Shown one piece after another: positions 26,881 to 36,442 of a stretch of 64,000 bases of DNA. A model generated the notes under the pieces. The model was not told the origin of the DNA and searched no databases. It was given only the letters and a program-made list of their open reading frames with translations. The stretch covers positions 35,460 through 99,459 of the forward strand of contig NZ_QBUD01000015.1 of the NCBI RefSeq assembly GCF_003058085.1, in the 5' to 3' direction. Position 1 is the stretch's first letter; each line of letters starts with the position of its first letter. The stretch comes from Yoonia sediminilitoris. GTDB lineage: Bacteria > Pseudomonadota > Alphaproteobacteria > Rhodobacterales > Rhodobacteraceae. The position numbers and the translations under genes were made by a program.

Positions 26881-28875
26881 TTATCCATCAGTTGTTACAG
26901 CGATCCGCGGCCGCCCACTTGCAGTCACCTTGATCTCGGCACTGACAAACATCGCCTGCCCTTCGACCTGCGCTTCGGCAATGTCGATCTGCGCGCGCAG
27001 CTGCGGCGCCTCGACACCGGATGCCTGCGCCTGCTGGTTGGTCTGGCTGCGCAAGGCGCTTTCCATCGCATCCAGCGCAGCTTGCGCTGTTTCAAAACCT
27101 TGCGGGCCGCTGTGCAAATGCGCGACAAAGCGACCGGGGCCGGGGCTTGTGACCGATCCGGTGGCCTGCATCGACACTTGCCCCACAACCGCACCAACGG
27201 CATTGGCTACCCCTGCATGGTCGGGGACGATCACACGGGTCTTCAGCCTGTCGCCCACCGCACCATAGTAGCTGTGCGCCGATGCACCCAACCCCACAAC
27301 AGGCAGGCCCAGCGCAAGATCAACCTTGATAAGGCCCGACGTCCCGTCCAGCCCGGCCATCGCCAATGGATGACTGGCGAGTGTTTCGGGGTCGCCCCAT
27401 CCATCCTCTGCAAAGGCCGCCTGCAAGAGATAATCCACGGTCTGACGGGTGAGTTGGTCAACGATCATCCGCGCAAGAGCCGGAGCATCTGCCGCAATCC
27501 TGTCCCCCGCACCTGTGCGCCGCCGTGCGGCCAAAGTCAGCGCCTTTTCTGCTGCCGCCCCGTCCCAGTCATCAAGGCGCCCCAGCACATGTGCTGCATC
27601 CGATGGCGTCACCCCTGCCAGCATGACAAAACCGCGACTGACCAGACGATGCAGGGCTGAAATCTCCAGCCGCGTCGGCGCTGCGTCACCGATGCGCAAG
27701 GGCCCATCGGCCAGTCGCGCAACGATCACGGCTTCACGCGGGGCCAGCCCTTCGGGCGCTTCATCCCAGACCGGCACAACAAATTGACCGCCATCCATCG
27801 GTGGCACATCCTTGGCCAACGCCAGATCAAGCGCCCTGTGCGCCTGTTGCGGAAACTGCCGCGCGAACAAAGCAATGGGCATCAGGCGGCGGGGCCCCAG
27901 CGCAAGGGCGCCGTCAAAATGCAGTTCGCTGTCGCCGCCAAGACCGTGGGTGCGCATCGCCACGGCCTCGACCATTGTCCGGTACGGCCCGACCCGTGCC
28001 CCTTGCGGATCAATCAGTGGCTTGCCGTCACGCAAGAGGCAAATGTCCGTTGTTGTGCCGCCGATATCGCTGACAAACGCGTCCTTGGCACCGGTCAGCC
28101 AACCGGCTCCGGCAACCGACGCGGCAGGCCCGCTCAGGATCGTTTCAATCGGTTTGGTGCGGGCCACGTCAGCCGATACCAGCGCCCCGTCACCACGCAC
28201 CACCATCAAAGGGGCGTCAATGCCACATCGGGCAATATGGCCTTCGACGGCTGAAATCAGACGATCAATCAGGCCAATCAACCGGGCATTGAGAACGGCG
28301 GTCAGGGCGCGCTTGGGGCCACCGAGCGCCTGCGACAACTCATGCCCGCAGGTCACGGGTTTAACCGTTGCCGCCCGGATCAGATCACGCGCTGCGATTT
28401 CGTGCGCCGGATTGCGGGCGGCAAAGCTGCCTGCAACGGCAAATCCGGTGATCCCGGTCGGTAATTCCTGCAATTCCTGCTCCAATCTGGCCAGATCAAG
28501 GGGCATCTTTTGGGTACCCGCATGGTCATGACCCCCTGCCAGATGCAGCACAGGGTCATCGCCCAGCGCATCCGTTACGCCGGCACGACGCAGATCGGGC
28601 GCATCGAATCCAATCGCGACCAAGCAGACCCTGCCGCCTTGTCCTTCGACAAGCGCGTTGGTGGCCAGAGTAGTGGACAAGGACACCATCGCAATCTGTT
28701 CAGGCGGCACGGCAGCCTGTGCAAGTGCGGCATCTATGGCTGCACCCACGCCCAAAGCGAGGTCAGGGCGCGATGTCAGCGCCTTGGCACTGGCCACGAT
28801 CCTGTCGGTCACATCATCAAGGATCACGGCATCGGTATAGGTGCCGCCGGTATCGACGCCCAAAAGGAATGCCAT
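26881..28875 (-). CDS. Hydantoinase/oxoprolinase (HyuA-type) family protein
   Basis: A 664-residue ATP-dependent amidohydrolase of the hydantoinase A/oxoprolinase superfamily. The N-terminal ASKHA-like motif is GVDTGGTYTDAVILDD; the second phosphate motif is FVSDIGGTTTDICLL. No HyuB partner is adjacent, so it may be a single-chain member acting on a cyclic amide or related compound. Divergent from the M20 gene with only 46 bases between starts. Confidence 0.85.
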   Translation of the reverse strand: MAFLLGVDTGGTYTDAVILDDVTDRIVASAKALTSRPDLALGVGAAIDAALAQAAVPPEQIAMVSLSTTLATNALVEGQGGRVCLVAIGFDAPDLRRAGVTDALGDDPVLHLAGGHDHAGTQKMPLDLARLEQELQELPTGITGFAVAGSFAARNPAHEIAARDLIRAATVKPVTCGHELSQALGGPKRALTAVLNARLIGLIDRLISAVEGHIARCGIDAPLMVVRGDGALVSADVARTKPIETILSGPAASVAGAGWLTGAKDAFVSDIGGTTTDICLLRDGKPLIDPQGARVGPYRTMVEAVAMRTHGLGGDSELHFDGALALGPRRLMPIALFARQFPQQAHRALDLALAKDVPPMDGGQFVVPVWDEAPEGLAPREAVIVARLADGPLRIGDAAPTRLEISALHRLVSRGFVMLAGVTPSDAAHVLGRLDDWDGAAAEKALTLAARRRTGAGDRIAADAPALARMIVDQLTRQTVDYLLQAAFAEDGWGDPETLASHPLAMAGLDGTSGLIKVDLALGLPVVGLGASAHSYYGAVGDRLKTRVIVPDHAGVANAVGAVVGQVSMQATGSVTSPGPGRFVAHLHSGPQGFETAQAALDAMESALRSQTNQQAQASGVEAPQLRAQIDIAEAQVEGQAMFVSAEIKVTASGRPRIAVTTDG

Positions 28876-28921
28876 TCAACTCTCCATTGCGGCCACCCCG
28901 CATTTGCCCAATAGTCACCCC

Positions 28922-30205
28922 ATGGGACAAGACTTAACTGCACTGATTGCGACAATTCATGACAGACGGGACGACCTGATCGGGCTGACCCAAGACCTGA
29001 TCCGCATTCCGACCCTCAATCCGCCGGGGGCGTTTTACCGCGACATCTGCGATTATCTGGACAAGCGCCTATCAAAACACGGGTTCAGCACCGAACTGAT
29101 CCGCGCACATGGCACGCCGGGGGACAGTGAAAAATACCCACGCTGGAACATCGTTGCCCGGCGCGAAGGCGGCCATCGGGGCGATTGCGTGCATTTCAAC
29201 AGCCATATCGACGTGGTCGAGGTCGGCAGCGGCTGGACCAAAGACCCGTTTGGCGGCGAACTGATCGACGGCAAGATCTACGGGCGCGGGGCTTGCGATA
29301 TGAAGGGCGGGCTGGCCGCATCGATCATCGCTGCCGAAGCCTTTATCGACAGATTTCCGGATTTCCACGGTGCGATTGAAATCTCCGGCACTGCGGATGA
29401 AGAATCCGGCGGCTATGGCGGCGTTGCCTATCTCGCCGAGCAGGGCTATTTCGACCCCACCCGCGTGCAGCATGTGATCATCCCCGAACCGCTGAACAAG
29501 GACCGGGTGTGCCTTGGCCATCGCGGCGGCTGGTGGGCCGAAATTGAAACCTTCGGCGAGATCGCCCATGGCTCCATGCCCTTTCTGGGTGACTGCGCCG
29601 TGCGTCATATGGGCGCGGTGCTGACCGAGTTCGAAGACAAGCTTTTCCCGGCCATGGCCCAGCGTACCACGGATATGCCCGTGGTGCCCGAAGGCGCGCG
29701 GTCATCCACCATGAACATCAACTCGATTCACGGGGGCCAGCCCGAACAGGCCGACGATTACACCGGCCTGCCCGCCCATTGCGTGCCCGATAGCTGCCGG
29801 ATTGTCATTGACCGCCGGTTTCTGGCCGAGGAATCCATCGATCAGGTGCGCGATGAAGTGACCGCATTGCTGGAAGGGGTGAAAGCAAAGCGCGATAAGT
29901 TCGACTATGATCTGCGCGAAATCAACATGGTCCTGCCCTCAATGACAGATCGCGAGGCACCCGTGGTGCAGGTCGTCGCCGACCAGATCGAAAAGGTGCT
30001 GGGCGCACCCGCGCAATTCGTGGCATCCCCCGGCACCTATGACCAGAAACACATCGACCGGATTGGCAAGCTGAAGAACTGTATCGCCTACGGGCCAGGG
30101 ATTCTGGAACTGGCCCACAAGCCCGATGAATATATCGGGGTGGACGATATGCTTGATAGCGCCACCGTCATGGCAAGGTCACTCGCGCAGATTTTCCAGA
30201 CTTAA
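28922..30205 (+). CDS. M20 family deacetylase/deacylase (ArgE/DapE-like)
   Basis: A 427-residue zinc amidohydrolase. Metal-binding and catalytic motifs are FNSHIDVVEVG, GRGACDMKGG, GTADEESGGYGG, and the later histidine within YDQKHIDRIG. Adjacent hydantoinase-type gene suggests the pair handles related ureido/amide compounds, for example N-carbamoyl or N-acyl amino acids; this is inference. ATG 28922 is used; the ORF continues upstream into the shared promoter and the neighbour's start. Confidence 0.87.
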   Translation: MGQDLTALIATIHDRRDDLIGLTQDLIRIPTLNPPGAFYRDICDYLDKRLSKHGFSTELIRAHGTPGDSEKYPRWNIVARREGGHRGDCVHFNSHIDVVEVGSGWTKDPFGGELIDGKIYGRGACDMKGGLAASIIAAEAFIDRFPDFHGAIEISGTADEESGGYGGVAYLAEQGYFDPTRVQHVIIPEPLNKDRVCLGHRGGWWAEIETFGEIAHGSMPFLGDCAVRHMGAVLTEFEDKLFPAMAQRTTDMPVVPEGARSSTMNINSIHGGQPEQADDYTGLPAHCVPDSCRIVIDRRFLAEESIDQVRDEVTALLEGVKAKRDKFDYDLREINMVLPSMTDREAPVVQVVADQIEKVLGAPAQFVASPGTYDQKHIDRIGKLKNCIAYGPGILELAHKPDEYIGVDDMLDSATVMARSLAQIFQT

Positions 30206-30454
30206 ATCGTTAGGGTCAGGCGCCAAAAGTGATAGGATGCGCATGCGGCGGGTAGCGCAGACACCCTCTTGCCGAGTTCGCTGAACGTTCGTGCAGACCC
30301 CCGGACTTGTGCGTCGGACACACATCATTCGGGTGCCTGTTGCCCGCCGAATGCAAGGCGACCCCAAGATTTGTTTTACATTCGCTCGACACAACAGCCA
30401 CAGTCCGGCAGGCTGTAGAGACATGAAAACTGCTGCACATATCGGAGGAGACTC
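30206..30454. other. Intergenic, upstream of the HlyD-ABC operon
   Basis: No gene is supported. The last bases hold the AGGAGGAG-type ribosome site for the HlyD-like gene. Otherwise nothing recognised. Confidence 0.5.
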
Positions 30455-31432
30455 ATGAGTTTCGTTTGTGCAATTCCAATTGTCTCTGCATTTTTCGCGA
30501 GCTGCATTCAGGAGCTGCCACTCGCGACGGGCTACGTTGAAGGCGAGTACTTGCTGATTGCTCCCGTTGCCACGGCACAGGTCGCGCAAATGACGCTACG
30601 CCGGGGTGACGAAGTTGCGAAAGGCGACATACTGGTGCAACTTGAACATCGTGACGCCGCTATCGCGCTTGCCGAAGCCAAGGCCGCGTTAAGCGCGGCG
30701 CAGGCGCGGCTGGCTAATATGAGCGAAGGCCGACGCGCCGAGGAAATCCGGGTCATTGAGGCCAATCTGGTGTCCGCCCGGGCCCAGGCCGAGGAAATCG
30801 CGCGCGAAGAGGTGCGTATTTCCAGTCTGGTCGACCGCGGCGTGGTGCCGCTGGCGCAGCTCGAAGAGGTGCAAAGCCGTCTGGAGGTAGCGAACTCGCA
30901 CGTTTCGGAAGTACGTGCCAGCCTTGCCGTTGCGCGCCTTCCGGCCCGCGCCCACGAGATCGACGCCGCCGAGGCTGAAGTCGCACAGGCCAAGGCCCGG
31001 GTTGAAGCCGCCAGCTGGCAGCTTGGCCAACGGACACTCTATGCGCCGGCGGATGGCCGGGTCACTGAAATCCTGCGTAACGTCGGTGAAATTGCCGGAC
31101 CTCAGGCTCCGGTCCTGTCGCTTCTGCCAGATGGCGCCGTTCTTGTGCGGCTTTTCATTCCCGAAGCTGCGGTTGCCGGTATCGAGGTTGGCACCAAAAT
31201 GCGGATCAATTGCGATGGCTGCGGCGACGGCGCCAGCGCCACGGTCAACTACATCGCCGACGAACCTGAATTCACGCCGCCGGTGATTTACTCTCTCGAG
31301 AACCGGCAGAAGCTGGTTTTCATGGTCGAAGCACGGCCTGATCGGGGGCCAAATTGGGGGCCGGACGGCGGGCGCAGCATTTTGAAGCCCGGGCAGATCG
31401 TCGATGCCGTTCTGCATGAGCCGGAACCATGA
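30455..31432 (+). CDS. HlyD-family periplasmic adaptor (YbhG-like)
   Basis: A 325-residue membrane-fusion protein linking an inner-membrane ABC exporter to the outer membrane. The N-terminus has a short hydrophobic leader ending in SAFFASC, a near-lipobox. Then comes a barrel-sandwich half (LIAPVATAQVAQM...GDEVAKGDILVQLE), a long alpha-hairpin (about 70-190, heptad-rich Ala/Glu) and the second half APADGRVTEILRNVGEIAGP. GGAGGAG 6 bases before ATG. Operon with the two ABC genes that follow by 4-base overlaps. Confidence 0.9.
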   Translation: MSFVCAIPIVSAFFASCIQELPLATGYVEGEYLLIAPVATAQVAQMTLRRGDEVAKGDILVQLEHRDAAIALAEAKAALSAAQARLANMSEGRRAEEIRVIEANLVSARAQAEEIAREEVRISSLVDRGVVPLAQLEEVQSRLEVANSHVSEVRASLAVARLPARAHEIDAAEAEVAQAKARVEAASWQLGQRTLYAPADGRVTEILRNVGEIAGPQAPVLSLLPDGAVLVRLFIPEAAVAGIEVGTKMRINCDGCGDGASATVNYIADEPEFTPPVIYSLENRQKLVFMVEARPDRGPNWGPDGGRSILKPGQIVDAVLHEPEP

Positions 31433-32349
31433 CGGGTGCTGCCGTTGACGTTTCCGGCCTCGTCAAAAAATTCGATGGCAAAACAGTGGTCGACCACGTT
31501 TCGATGCGGGTCGAACATGGCGAAATTGCCGGTTTTCTCGGGCCCAACGGGTCGGGCAAGACGACCACGATCCGGGTGATGTGCGGTCTGTTGATCCCTG
31601 ACGGGGGCGGCGGCACGGTTCTGGGCTATGACCTGCGTCAGCGTCACAAGATCAAGCGCGAAATCGGCTACATGACGCAGCGATTTTCGCTCTATGAAGA
31701 TCTGACGATTGCGGAAAACCTGGACTTTGTTGCAGGCCTGTACGGGTTACGCCCGGCGCGCCGATACGTGCGCGACGCGCTGGCCGACCTCGGGCTGACC
31801 GCGCGACGGGATCAACTGGCCGGCACGTTATCGGGCGGGTGGAAACAGCGGGTCGCTTTGGCCTCCTGTGTGATGCACAACCCGAAACTTCTTTTGCTGG
31901 ACGAACCGACCGCAGGGGTTGACCCCAAGGCGCGGCGCGAGTTCTGGGATGAAATCCACCTGCGCACCGAAAACGGCTTAACCGTGCTGGTTTCGACACA
32001 TTACATGGACGAGGCAGAGCGCTGCCACAGGGTCAACTATATTTCCCAAGGCAAGCTTGTGGCTTCGGGCTCGGTGGCCGAAGTCATTGCTGAGTCCCGG
32101 CTGACCACGTGGATTGTCGATGGGCCGCATCTATCGGATGCCGCACATTTGCTATCTGGCAAGCCCGGTGTCGACGAGATCACGCATTTCGGGAAAACGT
32201 TGCATGTCGTCGGGCGCGATGCGTCAGCCCTTGAACGCAGCGTTCGTGCGGTTGCCCGCACAACCGGTGTACATGCGCAGATCGGGGACACAACGCTGGA
32301 AGACGCCTTTATCAGTTTTATGACCAATGGTGAGGGCGGTGCGCGATGA
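31429..32349 (+). CDS. ABC-2 exporter ATP-binding protein (YbhF/DrrA-like)
   Basis: A 306-residue ATPase with Walker A GPNGSGKTTT, signature TLSGGWKQRVALA, Walker B LLLLDEPTAGVDP and an H-loop STHYMDEAERC. It overlaps both neighbours by ATGA. A single ATP-binding domain, unlike the duplicated E. coli YbhF. Substrate unknown, probably a drug or lipid-like compound. Confidence 0.92.
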   Translation: MTGAAVDVSGLVKKFDGKTVVDHVSMRVEHGEIAGFLGPNGSGKTTTIRVMCGLLIPDGGGGTVLGYDLRQRHKIKREIGYMTQRFSLYEDLTIAENLDFVAGLYGLRPARRYVRDALADLGLTARRDQLAGTLSGGWKQRVALASCVMHNPKLLLLDEPTAGVDPKARREFWDEIHLRTENGLTVLVSTHYMDEAERCHRVNYISQGKLVASGSVAEVIAESRLTTWIVDGPHLSDAAHLLSGKPGVDEITHFGKTLHVVGRDASALERSVRAVARTTGVHAQIGDTTLEDAFISFMTNGEGGAR

Positions 32350-33482
32350 GACGCTTTTTTTCCTTGCGCCGCCTCGCGGCACTTTGGAAGAAAGAAGTGA
32401 TTCAGATGCGTCGCGACAAGGTCACGTTCGCTATGATGCTGGGCGTGCCACTGATGCAATTGATCCTGTTCGGCTTTGCCATCAACAACGACCCCACGGA
32501 GCTTCCGGCAGCGCTGGTCGCGCCGACACAGGATCACTATTCCCGCGCCATTGTCAGCGCGCTGGAACTGACGGGCTATTACCGTTTTGTCTATCCGGGC
32601 GTCAGCGCGAGCGAGGCAGAGCGGCTGATCGCAAGCGGTGACGTCTCGTTTGTCGTGACAATCCCTTCGGATTTCGGCCGTCGCGTTGATCGGGGAGACC
32701 GGCCAACACTGTTAATCGAGGCCGACGCGACCGATCCGGCCGTGGCTTCGGGCGCGATTTCTACGCTGGGCACCGTCGCATCAGAGGCCCTGCTGCATGA
32801 AATGAGAATTGCGTCCCGGGATGATGCAAACCCTCGCACCCACCTGAACGTCATTGTGCATCGCCGCTACAACCCGGATGGCATCTCGCAATACAACATC
32901 GTTCCCGGCCTTCTTGGCGTCATCCTGCAGATGACCATGGTGATGATGACGTCCATGGCCCTGACCCGCGAAACCGAACGCGGAACCATGGAAAACCTGC
33001 TCGCGATGCCGGCAACAGCAATGGAAATCATGCTGGGAAAAGTGCTGCCCTATCTCGGTGTCGGGGCGGTGCAAGTGATCGTGGTGCTGGGCGCTGCAAA
33101 GCTTTTGTTCCAGATCCCCTTCGTCGGGGGTCTGGGCCTGATCCTGATGGGTGTCCTTGTATTCGTGCTGGCTCTGGTACTGCTTGGCTATTCGATTTCG
33201 ACGTTCGCCCGCACCCAAATGCAGGCGATGCAGCTTACCTTCTTTTACTTTCTTCCCTCGCTGCTGCTGTCGGGGTTCATGTTTCCGTTTCGCGGCATGC
33301 CCGTCTGGGCCCAATGGATTGGTGAATTGCTGCCGCTCACCCATTTTCTGCGCGTTATCCGCGCCGTAATGCTGAAAGGTTCGGGATACGCCGACGTTCA
33401 GGCCTCCATGTTGGCACTTGGGCTTTTCGTTGTCTTCTTTGCACTTCTCGCCCTTGCCCGTTTCCGCCGAACACTGGATTAG
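32346..33482 (+). CDS. ABC-2 exporter permease (YbhS/YbhR-like)
   Basis: A 378-residue permease: one N-terminal helix, a large periplasmic domain (about 50-165), then five helices with the ABC-2 motif ETERGTMENLLAMPATAMEIMLGK and FFYFLPSLLLSGFMFPFRGMP. Completes the tripartite exporter; a TolC-type outer-membrane protein would be encoded elsewhere. Confidence 0.92.
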   Translation: MRRFFSLRRLAALWKKEVIQMRRDKVTFAMMLGVPLMQLILFGFAINNDPTELPAALVAPTQDHYSRAIVSALELTGYYRFVYPGVSASEAERLIASGDVSFVVTIPSDFGRRVDRGDRPTLLIEADATDPAVASGAISTLGTVASEALLHEMRIASRDDANPRTHLNVIVHRRYNPDGISQYNIVPGLLGVILQMTMVMMTSMALTRETERGTMENLLAMPATAMEIMLGKVLPYLGVGAVQVIVVLGAAKLLFQIPFVGGLGLILMGVLVFVLALVLLGYSISTFARTQMQAMQLTFFYFLPSLLLSGFMFPFRGMPVWAQWIGELLPLTHFLRVIRAVMLKGSGYADVQASMLALGLFVVFFALLALARFRRTLD

Positions 33483-33949
33483 CCGTTGCGTGCGCTTTGA
33501 TCACGGACGGACAGAGACATCTGCGCCTGTCCCGCTGATTTGAGCCGACCGAATTTCTTTTCCCTCCTGCGGGTGTGCCGATGTGACGCCGCGCTGCGAT
33601 TGTGCATTGCCTAGTGCGATCGGTCATCGACACCAGTGCAAATCGCGCGTGGCCAGTAGCTCCCGTACGCCCCCTGGACGCGGTCACATGTTTCGCATCT
33701 AGCGGCCGCTACCTGATGTCGAGGAACGGCCTGTCCACCGGGCTAACCTGTTGCCCTCATTCCATGACAAAAATGCCCCTCGCTTCGTCGAGCGTTAACT
33801 CCGTGATTTGATCTGCCGTATCAAGAGTAATCAGGGGCACGTTTTATGCCTCAACCCGGCAACGGTCAGTTCCGCGCTATTCAAGAACTAGGAATAGGTG
33901 CCGACCGAGCGGACCAGCTGTTCGGTCCCGGCGTCCGGTGGATCGATCT
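33483..33949. other. Non-coding stretch, probable decayed DNA
   Basis: No ORF resembles a known family on either strand. It runs into the transposase relic at 33950, so it may be the remains of the same insertion. Confidence 0.4.
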
Positions 33950-34290
33950 GGCTCTCATGTCCAGATTTTGCAGATGTAGTCGTAAGGCGTGAGACCGCTG
34001 AGTGTCTTCAAGCGACATGCAAAGTTGTAGGCATCCAAGTAGCCCGCAATGTGCCTTCGAAGCTGCTCGTGGCTGTCGTGGCGTTCCCGTTGACCGTGGT
34101 ATCCTTGATCGTGCGGTTCATCCTCTTGACCTGACCGCTGGTCCATGGGTGACCCGGTTTGGGCCTGAGGTTGCGCGGCACTTTCTGATGAGGTTGACCT
34201 GCCGACCAGAACCTCCGGAAACTGGCCAAACGCGAGCCGATGGTGCCCGCCGCCCACGATATCACAGACGTGGGCGACAGATCGCGCACG
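33950..34290 (-). pseudogene. Decayed IS481/IS3-type transposase C-terminal fragment
   Basis: Two minus-strand frames together give the end of a DDE integrase core. One reads KPGHPWTSGQVKRMNRTIKD. After a frameshift near 34100, the other reads LRRHIAGYLDAYNFACRLKT then LSGLTPYDYICKIWT and stops early. Both are typical of IS481-family transposases. The N-terminal two-thirds are missing. Confidence 0.75.
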
Positions 34291-34381
34291 CGACCCTTAT
34301 CGTCCGGACAGCCGGATTTTCTTCGCCCCTAGGGCCACAGCGCGACAATTTCAGAGGTGCCCCCAGAATAACAAAGGGAAA

Positions 34382-34413
34382 TGTCGCGGCCCAAGAGGGC
34401 GTGAGCCGCGACA
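34382..34413 (-). terminator. Hairpin after the sugar ABC operon
   Basis: A perfect TGTCGCGGC/GCCGCGACA stem lies 10 bases after the binding-protein stop. It is not followed by a T-run, but its strength and place suggest the transcript end or a stabilising 3' structure. Confidence 0.6.
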
Positions 34414-34422
34414 CAATTCAGA

Positions 34423-35370
34423 TTAATCGTAAAGTACGGCCTGAATTTCGGCATCATCGATGTTGGACTGATCGTAGTAGTAGAAGCCGGTGTCGATGAT
34501 CGCAGGCAGTTCTTCACCGTTCATGGCTGCAACCGCTGCTTTCACGGTCTCATAGCCAATACCAACCGGGTTCTGCGTGATCGCACCCGCCATAAGGCCC
34601 TCGCGGATCGCGTCAGTCTGCGCCTTGCCGGAATCGTAGCCGATGATGGTTACACCCTCACTGCCCATTTCACGCACAGCGTTCACGACCCCGATGGCAG
34701 AGCCTTCGTTGGTACCGAACATGCCCCCCAGATCAGGGTTGGCTGTCAGGATTGCTTTCGCAACTTCGGTGGATTGCAGCTGGTCGCCTGCGCCATACTG
34801 GACGCTGACAATTTCGATTTTTGGATAAGCGGATGCCATCTGGTTCAAGAACCCATCGCGACGGTCGATACCTGTCCGGCTGGTTTGGTCGTGAGCAACA
34901 ACAGCGACCTTACCTTCCCCGCCCAGGAATTCGGCCATTTTGTCTGCGGCAAGTGCTGCCGCCGCAACATTATCGGTTGTAGCTGTTGCGACAGGGATGT
35001 CACTATCGACACCGCTGTCAAATGCGACGACTGGAATTCCGGCATCGGCAGCCTGGCGCAGCAGCGGGATGGCTGCCTGACTGTCAAGCGCTGCAAATCC
35101 GATTGCAGCCGGCTTGTTGGCCAGAGCAGCGGCGAGCATGTCGATCTGGCGATCAACCATTGTTTCGTTGTCGGGTCCTTCAAACGTGATACGAACACCG
35201 TATTCGTCTGCTGCCTGATCCGCACCGGCTTTTACGGCCTGCCAGAACTGGTGCTGAAAGCCTTTGGAGATAAGCGGAATATAGATTTCATCCTGTGCAA
35301 ATGCGGCAGGCGCAGATGCCAATACGATTGACGCGCTCATTGCGCCTACAAGGGTACGACGTGACAACAT
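34423..35370 (-). CDS. Sugar ABC transporter periplasmic binding protein (RbsB-like)
   Basis: A 315-residue Peripla_BP_4 protein with signal peptide (MLSRRTLVGAMSASIVLAS, cleavage after AFA). It has IPLISKGFQHQFWQAVKAGADQAADEYGV at the N-lobe and a C-lobe IGYDSGKAQTDAIREG. AGGAGG precedes ATG 35370. It is the last gene of a three-gene importer; the adjacent catabolic genes suggest a deoxyhexose such as L-fucose as ligand. Confidence 0.92.
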   Translation of the reverse strand: MLSRRTLVGAMSASIVLASAPAAFAQDEIYIPLISKGFQHQFWQAVKAGADQAADEYGVRITFEGPDNETMVDRQIDMLAAALANKPAAIGFAALDSQAAIPLLRQAADAGIPVVAFDSGVDSDIPVATATTDNVAAAALAADKMAEFLGGEGKVAVVAHDQTSRTGIDRRDGFLNQMASAYPKIEIVSVQYGAGDQLQSTEVAKAILTANPDLGGMFGTNEGSAIGVVNAVREMGSEGVTIIGYDSGKAQTDAIREGLMAGAITQNPVGIGYETVKAAVAAMNGEELPAIIDTGFYYYDQSNIDDAEIQAVLYD

Positions 35371-35434
35371 GATGGTTCCTCCTGAGTTGTCGTTGAGGCT
35401 CAAATCTCATCCCGAGCCATTTGGTCTTGGTTGG

Positions 35435-36442
35435 TTAACTCGATTTTTTGCGGCGCATCATGTCGGCATAGACCGCCAGAATGATGATCGCGCCTGTGAC
35501 GACGGTTTGCCATTCTTGCGCGACAGACATCACGCGCAGTCCGTTGGTAAGAACGGCCATGATCAACGCCCCGATCAGAGAGCCAAGGATCGTGCCGCGT
35601 CCGCCTGACAGCGAGGTGCCGCCAATGACCACCGCTGCAATCGCCTCCAGTTCGTAACCAAGGCCGAGAGCCGGTTGCGCAGAGTTCAGTCGCGAAGCGA
35701 TCAACAGGCCTGCGATGCCAACGATTGCGCCTGCGAGTGCGTAGATCGCAATCTTCCAGCGGTCCGTGTTTACACCCGACAGTCGCACGGATTCTTCGTT
35801 CGACCCGAGCGCAAAGCAGTAGCGCCCAAGCACTGTGCGGTTCAGGATATAGGCTGCTACGGCAGCGACGATGAACAGGATCAGCACGCCATTCGGAATT
35901 GGCAGGGCCGGCATGACTTCTCCAATAAGCGAGCCGCGAGAAATCTCGCTGAACCCCGGGGTGTCATTGAAATAGATCGGGCGCGTGCCCGAAATCACAA
36001 GGCTCAACCCTTTCAGGATCAGCATCATGCCAAGTGTCGCAATGAAAGGCGGAATGGCCATTTTTGCCACGAATGTGCCCGAACACGCGCCACAGATCGC
36101 ACCCGTTAGCACAGCGGCGATAATGCCGAAAATCATTGGCATGCCGGCATAGGTCAAAACGACCCCGGTTATGACTGCGCAGAACGTCATCATAGTGCCA
36201 ACCGAAAGATCGATGCCACCAGTGATGATGACCAGCGTGACTGCGATCGCCAGTACGCCGTTCACCGAGGTTGCCTGCAAAATGGCAAGCATATTGGACG
36301 TTTGCATAAAGTTGGGGGATGCAATGGAGAAACCGATCAAGAGAATGATCAGGCTGGCGAATGCCAAGACCCTTTGGTGTGTGCCCGCCGCAATGATCCG
36401 AGAAAGGGTAGACTTTGGCACATCTACTGTTGTCGTGGTCAT
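35435..36442 (-). CDS. Sugar ABC transporter permease (RbsC-like)
   Basis: A 335-residue BPD_transp_2 permease with around nine or ten helices and the family motif [11 protein letters not shown] and the later [24 protein letters not shown] precedes ATG 36442, which overlaps the ATPase stop by ATGA. A longer frame upstream is shadow. Confidence 0.93.
   Translation of the reverse strand: MTTTTVDVPKSTLSRIIAAGTHQRVLAFASLIILLIGFSIASPNFMQTSNMLAILQATSVNGVLAIAVTLVIITGGIDLSVGTMMTFCAVITGVVLTYAGMPMIFGIIAAVLTGAICGACSGTFVAKMAIPPFIATLGMMLILKGLSLVISGTRPIYFNDTPGFSEISRGSLIGEVMPALPIPNGVLILFIVAAVAAYILNRTVLGRYCFALGSNEESVRLSGVNTDRWKIAIYALAGAIVGIAGLLIASRLNSAQPALGLGYELEAIAAVVIGGTSLSGGRGTILGSLIGALIMAVLTNGLRVMSVAQEWQTVVTGAIIILAVYADMMRRKKSS

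Noticed and set aside
25978..27660. 560-codon plus-strand frame across the ynjB, ynjF and hydantoinase genes
   Set aside because: It spans the antisense of three recognised genes and reads as basic, low-complexity sequence.
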